Shown: positions 25,819 to 33,086 of the stretch, in pieces
Position numbering within the stretch: the first letter of the stretch is position 1
Layout: every line of letters starts with the position of its first letter
Program-made: the position numbers and the translations under genes
Assembly (NCBI RefSeq): GCF_029639405.1
Contig: NZ_CP121273.1
Location: 62,001 to 126,000, forward strand
Length of the DNA: 64,000 nucleotides
Direction: 5' to 3'
DNA from: Microbacterium proteolyticum
GTDB lineage: Bacteria; Actinomycetota; Actinomycetes; Actinomycetales; Microbacteriaceae
The notes under the pieces: generated by a model
Told to the model about the DNA's origin: nothing
Databases searched by the model: none
Seen by the model: the letters and a program-made list of their open reading frames with translations, nothing else

Positions 25819-26523
25819 TTACTGTGACAGTTCGCGGTCGAGCCGGTCCAGGAGCACTTCGAGGGACACTTCGAATTCTTCTTGGCTGCGGTCCTGACTG
25901 AGCAGGGGACGCAGCCGCACCACTTCATCGGCGTTGTCCAGCGAGATGCTGCCGTCGTGTTGCGGGATGCTCGCGTCCCCTTCGTCCAGCGGTTCCTCCA
26001 CCGGGCCCGTCTGAGCCCCACGGACCGCGGATTCCAGAAGGAGTTGTCCGAGCAGGAAGCTGCTGAAGGACCGGTAGGCGCCGACGGCCTGCGCGTCGGT
26101 GAACCCTTGGCCGATCAGGGCGGTCAGGAACGTGTTGACGACCTCGACGCTGCGCAGCGGAGGGCGCAGCCAGGGCGCCGCCGGGTGCCGGGTGGCCACC
26201 AGGGGGAAGGCCATGGGGTGGTCCATCGCGATCCGGCGGACCTCGTGGGCAACGGTCTGCAAGAAGGCCTGCCAATGCGCCCCGGTCTCTTTCTCGAGCG
26301 CGGATGTCAGGTCGCTCATCAGCAGCGCGACCACCGCCTCAAGGAGGTCCTCCTTGCCATGCACGTGCCGATACAGCGACATCGCTTCGGTATCCAGTCG
26401 GTGCGCCAGGGTCCGCATCGACAAGCCCTGCGCGCCCGATTCGTCGATCATCTCCAGCGCGTTCTTCACGATCAGCTCGCGGCTGAGTCCTTTGGGCGAC
26501 GATCCCGCCGCGCTTTTACTCAC
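25819..26523 (-). CDS. TetR/AcrR family regulator
   Basis: GTG 26523 follows GGAGG at ideal spacing. The 234-residue protein has an N-terminal TetR HTH (SRELIVKNALEMIDESGAQGLSMRTLA, then LYRHVHGKEDLL) and a long ligand-binding domain of the TetR_C type (tetracycline-repressor-like: HPMAFPLVATRHP and YRSFSSFLLGQLL). It is transcribed away from the membrane-protein cluster at 26771. A 34-bp inverted repeat lies between them. Confidence 0.88.
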   Translation of the reverse strand: MSKSAAGSSPKGLSRELIVKNALEMIDESGAQGLSMRTLAHRLDTEAMSLYRHVHGKEDLLEAVVALLMSDLTSALEKETGAHWQAFLQTVAHEVRRIAMDHPMAFPLVATRHPAAPWLRPPLRSVEVVNTFLTALIGQGFTDAQAVGAYRSFSSFLLGQLLLESAVRGAQTGPVEEPLDEGDASIPQHDGSISLDNADEVVRLRPLLSQDRSQEEFEVSLEVLLDRLDRELSQ

Positions 26524-26614
26524 AAAGCACCTCCATGTCAATCCTCGCCTCACGGTCGCCGCAGGCCGCTTACGGTGTACGCAGGGCGCGGACCCTCCGG
26601 AACCCGGCCAGCCG

Positions 26615-26648
26615 GAACTAGGTGCGAAGAGACGTTCGCACCTAGTTC
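26615..26648. promoter_or_regulatory. Large inverted repeat in the divergent TetR intergenic region
   Basis: Perfect 14-bp arms GAACTAGGTGCGAA (26615-26628) and TTCGCACCTAGTTC (26635-26648) with a 6-base centre. It lies between divergent genes (TetR at 26523 minus, membrane protein at 26771 plus) and has no U-tract. An operator for the adjacent TetR protein is the simplest reading; a terminator is less likely. Confidence 0.55.
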
Positions 26649-26770
26649 ACACGCATCACAAATGAATCACAACGTCAGCGACGCGCGGTCCTTCCCGGCG
26701 TCGTGATCCTCGACAAGGCAGCGTCCGCGTCATCTCGCATGGGCCGCGGAACGAGAAGTGAGAAGAGCTC

Positions 26771-27427
26771 ATGTCAGATAACCGCACGAACGACTCTTAC
26801 GACCGGCGGGACACGACGTCCCCGTCCGCGACTGCCGCTCATGCGGTCGGTGGCGGGGGCAGCACCCGTGAGGAGGTGCTGGAGAGGGAAAAGGAACAGT
26901 TCGGGGGGATGAAGTTCGGTTCCGCGTTCTTCGGCTGGCTGACCGCCACCGGCACCGCCGTCCTCCTCACCGCGCTGCTGGCTGCGACCGGCACCGCCGT
27001 CGGATTGGGCAACCAGGTCGACCCGGGCGAGGCCGCCGATGCCGCAGCGGAGAACGCGGCCACGATCGGCATCATCGGCGGGATCGTGATTGCCCTGATC
27101 CTGCTGATCGCGTATTTCTGCGGCGGATATGTCGCCGGGCGGATGGCACGTTTCGACGGCGTCAAGCAGGGAATCGCGGTGTGGCTGTGGGCCATCATCA
27201 TCGCCGTGGTGCTGGCGATCATCACCGCCGTCGCCGGTGCCCAGTTCAACGTGCTCGGCAACCTGAACAGCTTCCCCCGCATCCCCATCGGCGAGGGCGA
27301 TCTCACCGCGGGCAGCATCATCACCGCCATCGTCGCGGCGCTGATCGCGCTCGGCGGTGCGATCCTCGGCGGCCTCGCCGGGATGCGCTACCACCGCCGT
27401 GTCGATAGGGCCGGCCTCGGCCGCTGA
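26771..27427 (+). CDS. Multi-pass membrane protein of unknown function
   Basis: 218 residues: a hydrophilic N terminus of about 55 residues (charged, Ser/Thr-rich, with EEVLEREKEQFGG). Four hydrophobic segments follow near residues 60-80, 100-120, 140-160 and 180-200, with a FCGGYVAGRMARFDG loop. This recalls small YrzE/TIGR04086-type membrane proteins. Start ATG 26771 follows GAAGAG. It heads a set of stress-type membrane and DUF2382 genes (27487-30124). Confidence 0.75.
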   Translation: MSDNRTNDSYDRRDTTSPSATAAHAVGGGGSTREEVLEREKEQFGGMKFGSAFFGWLTATGTAVLLTALLAATGTAVGLGNQVDPGEAADAAAENAATIGIIGGIVIALILLIAYFCGGYVAGRMARFDGVKQGIAVWLWAIIIAVVLAIITAVAGAQFNVLGNLNSFPRIPIGEGDLTAGSIITAIVAALIALGGAILGGLAGMRYHRRVDRAGLGR

Positions 27428-27486
27428 CCCACCACACCCTGAGCTCCCGGGCGCCCGTATCGGGAAGAAAGAAGAGAACCATCACC

Positions 27487-28278
27487 ATGATTGACACCAC
27501 CAACATCAACGACCTGATCGGCGCCGACGTGTACGGCTCCGACGACGAGAAGATCGGCTCGGTCGGCCAGGTATATGTCGACGCCGAAGCACAGACCCCG
27601 ACGTGGGTCACCATCAAGACCGGCCTGTTCGGCACCTCGGAAACCTTCGCCCCGCTGGACGACGCGTCTTTCGATGGTTACCAGGTCCGTGTCGCATACC
27701 CGAAAGATACGGTCAAGGACGCCCCGCGAATTGACAGCGACGGGGAGATCAGCCGCGAAGAAGAAGACGCGCTATACACCTACTACGGCAACGGCACCGC
27801 CGCCCCTGACGCGGCACTGTATGACCAGGACATCGACCGGGGCAACGCCGCTCCCCGTGACACGGAGGGCTACGACACCTCCGGTCCCACCACCGGCGAT
27901 GCGATGACCCGGTCTGAGGAGCAGCTGCACGTCGGAACAGAGAAGGTCGAGACCGGCCGAGCCCGGCTGCGCAAGCACATCGTCACCGAGCAGGTCACCA
28001 AGACCGTCCCGGTCAGCCACGAAGAGATCACCGTCACCCGCGAACCCATCACCGACGCCAACCTCGGCGACGCGATGGCCGGCGGGGAGCTCACCTCGGA
28101 GGAGCACGAAGTGGTCCTCACCGGGGAGCGAGTCGTCACCAGCAAGGAAACCGTCCCGGTCGAGCGCGTCAGACTCGGCACCGAGACGGTCACCGACCAG
28201 CAGCAGGTCACCGAAGACGTGTCTCACGAAGAGATCGAGCTGATCGACCCCGACGCGGACAGCACCCCTTCGAAGTAG
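27487..28278 (+). CDS. PRC-barrel and DUF2382 (YsnF/AvaK) domain protein
   Basis: The 263-residue acidic protein has an N-terminal PRC-barrel (LIGADVYGSDDEKIGSVGQV) to about residue 80 and a linker. The C-terminal DUF2382 domain (about 140-255) is built of repeats such as VGTEKVETGRARLRKHIVTE and VVTSKETVPVERVRL. This domain pair is common in desiccation and general stress proteins of Actinobacteria and Deinococcus; its activity is unknown. A second DUF2382-like protein is at 29389-29769. Confidence 0.88.
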   Translation: MIDTTNINDLIGADVYGSDDEKIGSVGQVYVDAEAQTPTWVTIKTGLFGTSETFAPLDDASFDGYQVRVAYPKDTVKDAPRIDSDGEISREEEDALYTYYGNGTAAPDAALYDQDIDRGNAAPRDTEGYDTSGPTTGDAMTRSEEQLHVGTEKVETGRARLRKHIVTEQVTKTVPVSHEEITVTREPITDANLGDAMAGGELTSEEHEVVLTGERVVTSKETVPVERVRLGTETVTDQQQVTEDVSHEEIELIDPDADSTPSK

Positions 28279-28287
28279 ACCCCCCCT

Positions 28288-28329
28288 GTCGTGCCGGTCA
28301 GTTCAGAGCGGGCTCCTGGCCGGCACGAC
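28288..28329 (+). terminator. Hairpin after the PRC-DUF2382 gene
   Basis: GTCGTGCCGG (28288-28297) and CCGGCACGAC (28320-28329) form a 10-bp stem with a long 22-base loop and no U-run. Possible terminator, weak support. Confidence 0.35.
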
Positions 28330-28429
28330 TTCACCCACCCCTGACCCCGCCGCAACAATCGCAATTCCGTTGACACCCTCGAGCCCACTCGGTGTGCGTC
28401 ACCAATCCCTCTGAAAGAGAGTCACCACT

Positions 28430-29206
28430 ATGAATATCCCTGTCATCCTGCAGGACGCGTTGGCCGCGGTCATCACGTTCGTCCCGCTCGCCCTGTTGTT
28501 CCTGCTGATCCTGATCGTCGGCCTCATCGTCGCGAAGCTCATCTCCAAGGGGCTGGAGAAGCTCCTCGAAAAGGTCGGCTTCGACCGTCTTGTCGAACGC
28601 GGCGGAATCAAGAAGGCACTGGCCAAGTCGAAACTGGACGCGTCCGACATCGTCGGGAAGATCGTCTACTACACGCTCGTGCTGTTCGTGCTGCAGTTCG
28701 CGTTCGGTGTGTTCGGACCCAACCCGGTCAGCGACCTGCTGGAAGGCATCATCGGGTTCCTGCCGAAGATCATCGTCGCGATCATCATCATCGTGATCGC
28801 CGCCGCCATCGCCGCCGGCGCGAAGGGGCTCATCCAGAACACCCTGGGCGGGCTGTCGTACGGGAAGATCCTCGCCAACATCGTCGCGATCTTCATCCTG
28901 TTCCTCGGTGTCACCGCCGCGCTGAACCAGATCGAGGTCGCCACGACCGTCACCACCCCGATCCTCATCGCCGTGCTCGCGATCATCGCCGGTGTGATCA
29001 TCGTCGGCGCCGGTGGTGGACTGATCAAGCCCATGCAGCAGCGTTGGGAAGCGATGCTGACCAAGGCCGAAGAAGAGGCGCCGAAGATCCAGCAGGAAGC
29101 CAAGAACGCGCCCAGCGTTACGGAGCAGGCCAAGCAGGCGAAGGACCAGGTCCAGAACGCCACCCGCACCCAGCCGCAGCGTCCCACGCTGCCGCCCCGG
29201 GTCTGA
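28430..29206 (+). CDS. Mechanosensitive-channel-like membrane protein with conserved TM helices
   Basis: The 258-residue protein has TM-helix repeats of the type found in small MscS-related proteins: a first helix (LALLFLLILIVGLIVAKLIS) followed by an amphipathic KGLEKLLEKVGFDRL segment, then three more helices. The C-terminal tail is hydrophilic and rich in Gln and Glu (EEAPKIQQEAKNA), probably coiled. A true MscS beta domain is not present. An osmotic role is plausible given the stress-gene neighbours, but is inferred. Confidence 0.75.
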   Translation: MNIPVILQDALAAVITFVPLALLFLLILIVGLIVAKLISKGLEKLLEKVGFDRLVERGGIKKALAKSKLDASDIVGKIVYYTLVLFVLQFAFGVFGPNPVSDLLEGIIGFLPKIIVAIIIIVIAAAIAAGAKGLIQNTLGGLSYGKILANIVAIFILFLGVTAALNQIEVATTVTTPILIAVLAIIAGVIIVGAGGGLIKPMQQRWEAMLTKAEEEAPKIQQEAKNAPSVTEQAKQAKDQVQNATRTQPQRPTLPPRV

Positions 29207-29223
29207 TCGCCCCGGAACACCGC

Positions 29224-29261
29224 GTGGTGCTGGTCCCGCTCCCTGGCGGGGCCAGCACCAC
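29224..29261 (+). terminator. Strong hairpin after the channel-like gene
   Basis: GTGGTGCTGG (29224-29233) pairs with CCAGCACCAC (29252-29261), and an inner CCCGC/GCGGG pair extends the stem. The downstream sequence is CCCTCTCT, pyrimidine-rich rather than a T-run. Confidence 0.6.
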
Positions 29262-29284
29262 CCCTCTCTGACAGGAAACCACCC

Positions 29285-29392
29285 ATGCACAAGCTGATCC
29301 GCTTACTTCCGATCCTTCTTCCCCTGGCGCTGAAGCTGTTCCGATCGCGGCCGGGTGGTCGCCAGGCCGGCCCGCCCGCACCGCGGCGATGA
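29285..29392 (+). CDS. 35-residue small protein upstream of a DUF2382-like gene
   Basis: ATG 29285 follows AGGAAACC. The product MHKLIRLLPILLPLALKLF followed by a basic Gly/Pro/Arg tail looks like a single short membrane helix. Its stop overlaps the ATG of the next gene (ATGA at 29389-29392), the coupling pattern used throughout this window, which is the main support for it being real. Confidence 0.6.
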   Translation: MHKLIRLLPILLPLALKLFRSRPGGRQAGPPAPRR

Positions 29393-29769
29393 CCCCGACC
29401 GACGATCCGGAACTGGTGCGACACGAGGAACACCTTCACGTCAGCACCGAAACAGTCCCCGTCGAGGCGATCCGAATCGAGAAGGTCATCGTCACCGAAA
29501 CGCGCACGTTCACCGCAGACGTGCGCCGCGAGGAACTCCGCATCACCCGCGCACCCATCACCGGCCAGAACAGTCGGAGCTCGGTATCGTCGAACGCACC
29601 GACGCTACCGATCGTGATCGTCTTGCGCGAAGAACAGCTGACCGTCACCACCCGCATCGTTCCGGTCGAGAAGATCACCGTGAACGTCGCCAACGTCATT
29701 AGCGAACAGCACGTCAGCGAACCCATCCGACATGAACACGTCGACGTCGTCGAACACCGCCTTCCATGA
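29389..29769 (+). CDS. DUF2382-like (YsnF) stress protein
   Basis: The 126-residue protein has two DUF2382-like halves: EEHLHVSTETVPVEAIRIEK and REEQLTVTTRIVPVEKITV. It ends with HEHVDVVEHRLP, similar in style to the PRC-DUF2382 protein at 27487. It has no PRC-barrel. Coupled by ATGA overlap to the small membrane peptide at 29285. Confidence 0.8.
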   Translation: MTPTDDPELVRHEEHLHVSTETVPVEAIRIEKVIVTETRTFTADVRREELRITRAPITGQNSRSSVSSNAPTLPIVIVLREEQLTVTTRIVPVEKITVNVANVISEQHVSEPIRHEHVDVVEHRLP

Positions 29770-29914
29770 CCGCGGCGTGGGCTAGTGCCGCCGGCCATCA
29801 GTCGTCAGCTCCGCCCGGAGACCCGCGGAATCACCATGTCCGGGTGAGGTTCTACGAAGGTTGCAGGCAAGCATGGAACACCACCGGCTGGCACGGACGA
29901 GCGCGGGAGGCGAA

Positions 29915-30124
29915 ATGAGTGCGCGCATCTACCAGGTCATGGTTCGTGGCCGGATGAGCCCCGCGCTGACGGACTCGTTCACTGCGTTTGAGATCGACAC
30001 CGACACGGACGGACTGACACGACTGATTGGCGACGTGCCCGACCAGTCGCACCTCCTGGGGCTGCTTACCGCCTTGAACGACCTCCACATCGAGATCGTC
30101 TCCGTCAACCCCGTAGCCCGCTGA
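29915..30124 (+). CDS. Small hypothetical protein
   Basis: ATG 29915 follows GGAGGCGAA. The 69 residues (MSARIYQVMVRGRMSPALTD, then LLGLLTALNDLHIEIVSVNP) form a compact alpha-beta fold with no signal or membrane helix. The FEIDTDTDGLTRLIGDVPDQ region suggests a small ACT-like or regulatory domain. The family resembles small conserved actinobacterial proteins of unknown function. Confidence 0.6.
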   Translation: MSARIYQVMVRGRMSPALTDSFTAFEIDTDTDGLTRLIGDVPDQSHLLGLLTALNDLHIEIVSVNPVAR

Positions 30125-30172
30125 CACCAAGACCTGCGCTGACAAACACCACCGCCCGCCGGACCCCATCGG

Positions 30173-30202
30173 TGTCTCGAATATGTACAGCTAAATGAGA
30201 CA
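30173..30202. promoter_or_regulatory. Candidate resolvase res subsite
   Basis: TGTCTC (30173-30178) and GAGACA (30197-30202) form an imperfectly spaced dyad of 30 bases, the size of a serine-resolvase subsite I. A further dyad, GCCTCAC and GTGAGGC, lies at about 30284-30321. Together they sit just upstream of the resolvase start at 30332, where res sites of Tn3-type resolvases are found. Confidence 0.55.
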
Positions 30203-30331
30203 TGATGAGCGATGCGTCAAAGGGTGCCGTCGTCACACAATTTCGGGCGCTGAGAACGTCTCGAAAAGTTGCCTCATCGCGCTCTGCCTCACGGGGTCGC
30301 GCGACAGGAGTTTGTGAGGCATGCTGATCGG

Positions 30332-30928
30332 GTGAGGCTTCTCGGGTACACGCGCGTGAGCACCGTCAGTCAGGACGCGCGCCTGCAACTCGACGCCCTG
30401 GGCGCGACGGGTGTTGAGGCGAGGGACGTCTTCTCAGACGTGACCTCGGGCAGCCGTGCCGCGGTGCAGCGGCCAGGGATGAAGAGACTTCTGGAGTACG
30501 CGGAGCCCGGCGACACGGTGGTCGTCTGGCGCATCGACCGACTCGGGCGCTCCCTCATCGACGTGCTGAACACGGTGAACCTGCTGCGCGAGAAGGACGT
30601 GAAGGTTCGATCGATTTCGGATGGCATCGACCCCGAGACCTCGTCCGGGCGGATGATGCTGGGCATGCTCGCGACGCTGGCGGAGTACGAGCGTGAACTG
30701 ATCACCGAGCGAGTCAACGCCGGCATCGCCGCGGCGAAGCAGGCTGGCACGCGCTTCGGCCGGCCACCCGTGGATCCGGGCGTCGTGAAGGAGAAGCTTG
30801 CGATCGTGCGAGACGCGCGCGCGAAGGGACGCACCGCCGAAGACGCAGCCCGACTGGTCGGATGGTCCAGAGCGACGCTCTACCGTCATCAGCACGCCAC
30901 CGGCACCCCGGCAGCGGTCGGCGACTAG
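30332..30928 (+). CDS. tnpR: Serine recombinase (resolvase/invertase family)
   Basis: The 198-residue protein has the catalytic motif LGYTRVST (Ser about residue 9). Further resolvase motifs are VVWRIDRLGRSL, EYERELITERVNAGIAAAK, and a C-terminal HTH (TAEDAARLVGWSRATLYRH). GTG 30332 begins directly at the catalytic domain; upstream codons are non-family. It lies 7 bases before a truncated DDE transposase, so the pair is the remnant of a Tn552/Tn5053-like transposon. Confidence 0.9.
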   Translation: MRLLGYTRVSTVSQDARLQLDALGATGVEARDVFSDVTSGSRAAVQRPGMKRLLEYAEPGDTVVVWRIDRLGRSLIDVLNTVNLLREKDVKVRSISDGIDPETSSGRMMLGMLATLAEYERELITERVNAGIAAAKQAGTRFGRPPVDPGVVKEKLAIVRDARAKGRTAEDAARLVGWSRATLYRHQHATGTPAAVGD

Positions 30929-30935
30929 ATGTGCC

Positions 30936-31370
30936 ATGGACGCGCTGGCCCGGTGGCGGATCCTGCGTCTCCATGTCGAGGATGACATTCCCCTGGCCAC
31001 GCTGGTCAGGGAGACCGGAATCGGTCTGCGCACCCTTCAACGCTGGAACCATGACTACGCGGTGGCGGGGATCGACGGGCTGAAACCGAGCGCGCGAGCG
31101 GACGCGGGGACCCGGCGCACCGACCCAGACCTGGTCGCGTTCGTTGAGCAGCTCGGACTCACCAAACCGCGTCCCGGGATGACGGCCTTGCACCGGCTCG
31201 CCATGGCCGAGGCCGACCGCATCGGGTGCGCCCGTCCAAGCTATTCGACGGTCCGGTCGATCCTGCACCGCCTTGACCCGGCACTCGTGACCCTCGCGCT
31301 GGACGGCCCAGCCGCGTACCGGGACCGACACGAGCTAGTGTTCCGCCGCCGACCGCGAGCCTACAAGTAA
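30936..31370 (+). pseudogene. Truncated Mu/TniA-type DDE transposase, N-terminal part
   Basis: The 144 residues from ATG 30936 have HTH segments (ATLVRETGIGLRTLQRWNHDY) and the linker leading to DRHELVFRRRPRAYK, after which Mu/TnsB/TniA-type transposases continue into the rve catalytic domain. Here the frame stops at 31370 and no catalytic DDE region follows. The break coincides with a GTAAGG-TGAC-CCTTAC dyad (31367-31382). The element is therefore inactive on its own. Confidence 0.8.
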
Positions 31371-31463
31371 GGTGACCCTTACTTCAACCCATCGCGGCGG
31401 CCCGCGGACGCGGAGTGAGCAGAAGCGGGCACGAAGGCACCGAACGCAAGACGTCCACCCCCA

Positions 31464-31493
31464 TTGCGGCGTGCACTCATTAATGAGTACGAT
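31464..31493 (+). promoter_or_regulatory. TetR-type operator in the promoter of the oleate hydratase operon
   Basis: A -35 box TTGCGG (31464-31469) and a -10 box TACGAT (31488-31493) are 18 bases apart. The spacer contains the perfect 14-bp palindrome ACTCATTAATGAGT (31475-31488). A repressor there would block the promoter, consistent with autoregulation by the TetR protein that starts at 31515. Confidence 0.65.
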
Positions 31494-31514
31494 CCATTTC
31501 AGAAGGAGGAACGG

Positions 31515-32168
31515 ATGTCCGCTACGAACGCAGTCAGTCGAAGGTCGAGGTCGATGGAGGCCAAGCAGCGGCGGATCTCCGAGGCGGCAGCCGAACTGTT
31601 CGACGCCGAGGGCTTCAGCGCCGTGACCACCCAGCAGATCTCGGACCGGGCAGACGTGGCCGCAGGCACTCTGTTCCGGTACGCCGCTTCGAAGAGCGAG
31701 TTGCTGTTGATGGTCTACAACTCCAAGCTCGACGAGGCGCTTCGCGAGGGCCTGGAGCGCGCCGAATCGGTCAGCGACCCGGTCGAGGCCGTGGTCGCGT
31801 TGGTCGAGCCGCTCGTGACACGGGCGAGCGAGTCGCCGGAGAACGCGGCCACCTACCAGCGCGAGCTGCTCTTCGGGTCGCCGTCCGAGAGATTCCGGCT
31901 CGAGGGCCTCGCTCACGTGCAGGCCTTCGAGGAAGCACTCGCCGCGCGCCTGGTCGACAGCGACCGAGGACGCGGGGTGACCGACGACCACGACGCCGCA
32001 CGCGTCGCGAGCAGCTCCGTCTTCGCCGTGGTCCATCTCGCAATCGCTCGGCTGTACACCGGCGCCCACCGCGGACACGATCTGCGAGACGACCTCCGCC
32101 ACCAGATCGCGCAGATCGTGCGGGGGCTGGCGGCGACCCGCGAGGCAACCGGCGAACGTCGACCATGA
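31515..32168 (+). CDS. TetR family regulator of the fatty-acid operon
   Basis: ATG 31515 follows AAGGAGGA. The 217-residue protein has an N-terminal TetR HTH (EAKQRRISEAAAELFDAEGF, ISDRADVAAGTLFRYAASKSELL) and a C-terminal effector domain of variable type. It is the first gene of an operon with a 3-hydroxyacyl-CoA dehydrogenase and an oleate hydratase. A fatty acid or acyl-CoA is therefore the likely effector (inference). Confidence 0.9.
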   Translation: MSATNAVSRRSRSMEAKQRRISEAAAELFDAEGFSAVTTQQISDRADVAAGTLFRYAASKSELLLMVYNSKLDEALREGLERAESVSDPVEAVVALVEPLVTRASESPENAATYQRELLFGSPSERFRLEGLAHVQAFEEALAARLVDSDRGRGVTDDHDAARVASSSVFAVVHLAIARLYTGAHRGHDLRDDLRHQIAQIVRGLAATREATGERRP

Positions 32169-32202
32169 CAACCACACAGAACAGGAAATGAAGGAGAGCA
32201 GA

Positions 32203-33060
32203 ATGAGCAGCATCCACAAGGTCACAGTCCTCGGCACCGGCGTCCTGGGATCGCAGATCGCGTTCCAGACGGCGTTCAGCGGCTTCGACGTCGTCGCCTA
32301 CGACATCAGTGACGAGATTCTCGAGAAGGCGAAGTCACGTTTCTCGTCACTGGCAGAGACCTACAAGCAGGACGGCGTCGCCGGGGCCGCCGAGGGGAAG
32401 GCGGAGAAGGCGCTCGAGAACCTGACGTATTCCTCCGACCTGGCAGACGCCGTCAAGGACGCGGATCTGGTGATCGAGGCGATCCCCGAGGTCTTGAAGC
32501 TGAAGCAGGAGACCTACGAGAAGCTCGCCGAGGTGGCGCCGGAGAAGACGATCTTCGCGACCAATTCCTCGACGCTGCTGCCCAGCGACATGAAGGACTT
32601 CACCGGCCGGCCGCAGAAGTTCCTCGCTCTGCACTTCGCCAATCAGGTCTGGAAGTTCAACACCGGAGAGGTGATGGGAACGGACGAGACCGACCCCGCC
32701 GTCTTCGATGAGATCGTCGACTTCGCGGCCGAGATCGGCATGGTGCCGATTCCGATCCACAAGGAGAAGGCAGGTTACGTCCTGAACTCTCTCCTGGTGC
32801 CCTTCCTGAACGCCGCAGCCGAGCTCGCCGCCGGCGGATACGCGGAGCCGCATGACGTCGACAAGGTCTGGCGCATCGCGACCGGCGCCCCCATGGGGCC
32901 GTTCCAGATCTACGACGTCATCGGGCTGACCACGCCGTACAACATCATGTCGCACGGCAGCCCGGAGGCTCAGAAGATCGCCGCCTGGTTGAAGGAGAAC
33001 TACATCGACAAGGGCAAGCTCGGCATCTCGACGGGCCACGGCTTCTACGACTACGAGTGA
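32203..33060 (+). CDS. 3-hydroxyacyl-CoA dehydrogenase family protein
   Basis: ATG 32203 follows GGAGAG. The 285-residue protein has an N-terminal Rossmann fold (VLGTGVLGSQIA) and the catalytic Ser/His/Glu/Asn set of the family: ATNSSTLLPS, then LHFANQVWK and KEKAGYVLNSLL. The usual HFFNP is changed to HFANQ. These enzymes oxidise 3-hydroxyacyl-CoA with NAD. Coupling to oleate hydratase suggests use of hydroxy fatty acids, perhaps as a free-acid or unusual-chain dehydrogenase. Confidence 0.88.
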   Translation: MSSIHKVTVLGTGVLGSQIAFQTAFSGFDVVAYDISDEILEKAKSRFSSLAETYKQDGVAGAAEGKAEKALENLTYSSDLADAVKDADLVIEAIPEVLKLKQETYEKLAEVAPEKTIFATNSSTLLPSDMKDFTGRPQKFLALHFANQVWKFNTGEVMGTDETDPAVFDEIVDFAAEIGMVPIPIHKEKAGYVLNSLLVPFLNAAAELAAGGYAEPHDVDKVWRIATGAPMGPFQIYDVIGLTTPYNIMSHGSPEAQKIAAWLKENYIDKGKLGISTGHGFYDYE

Positions 33061-33086
33061 CCAAGGAACAGAGAAGGAAGAAAAAG

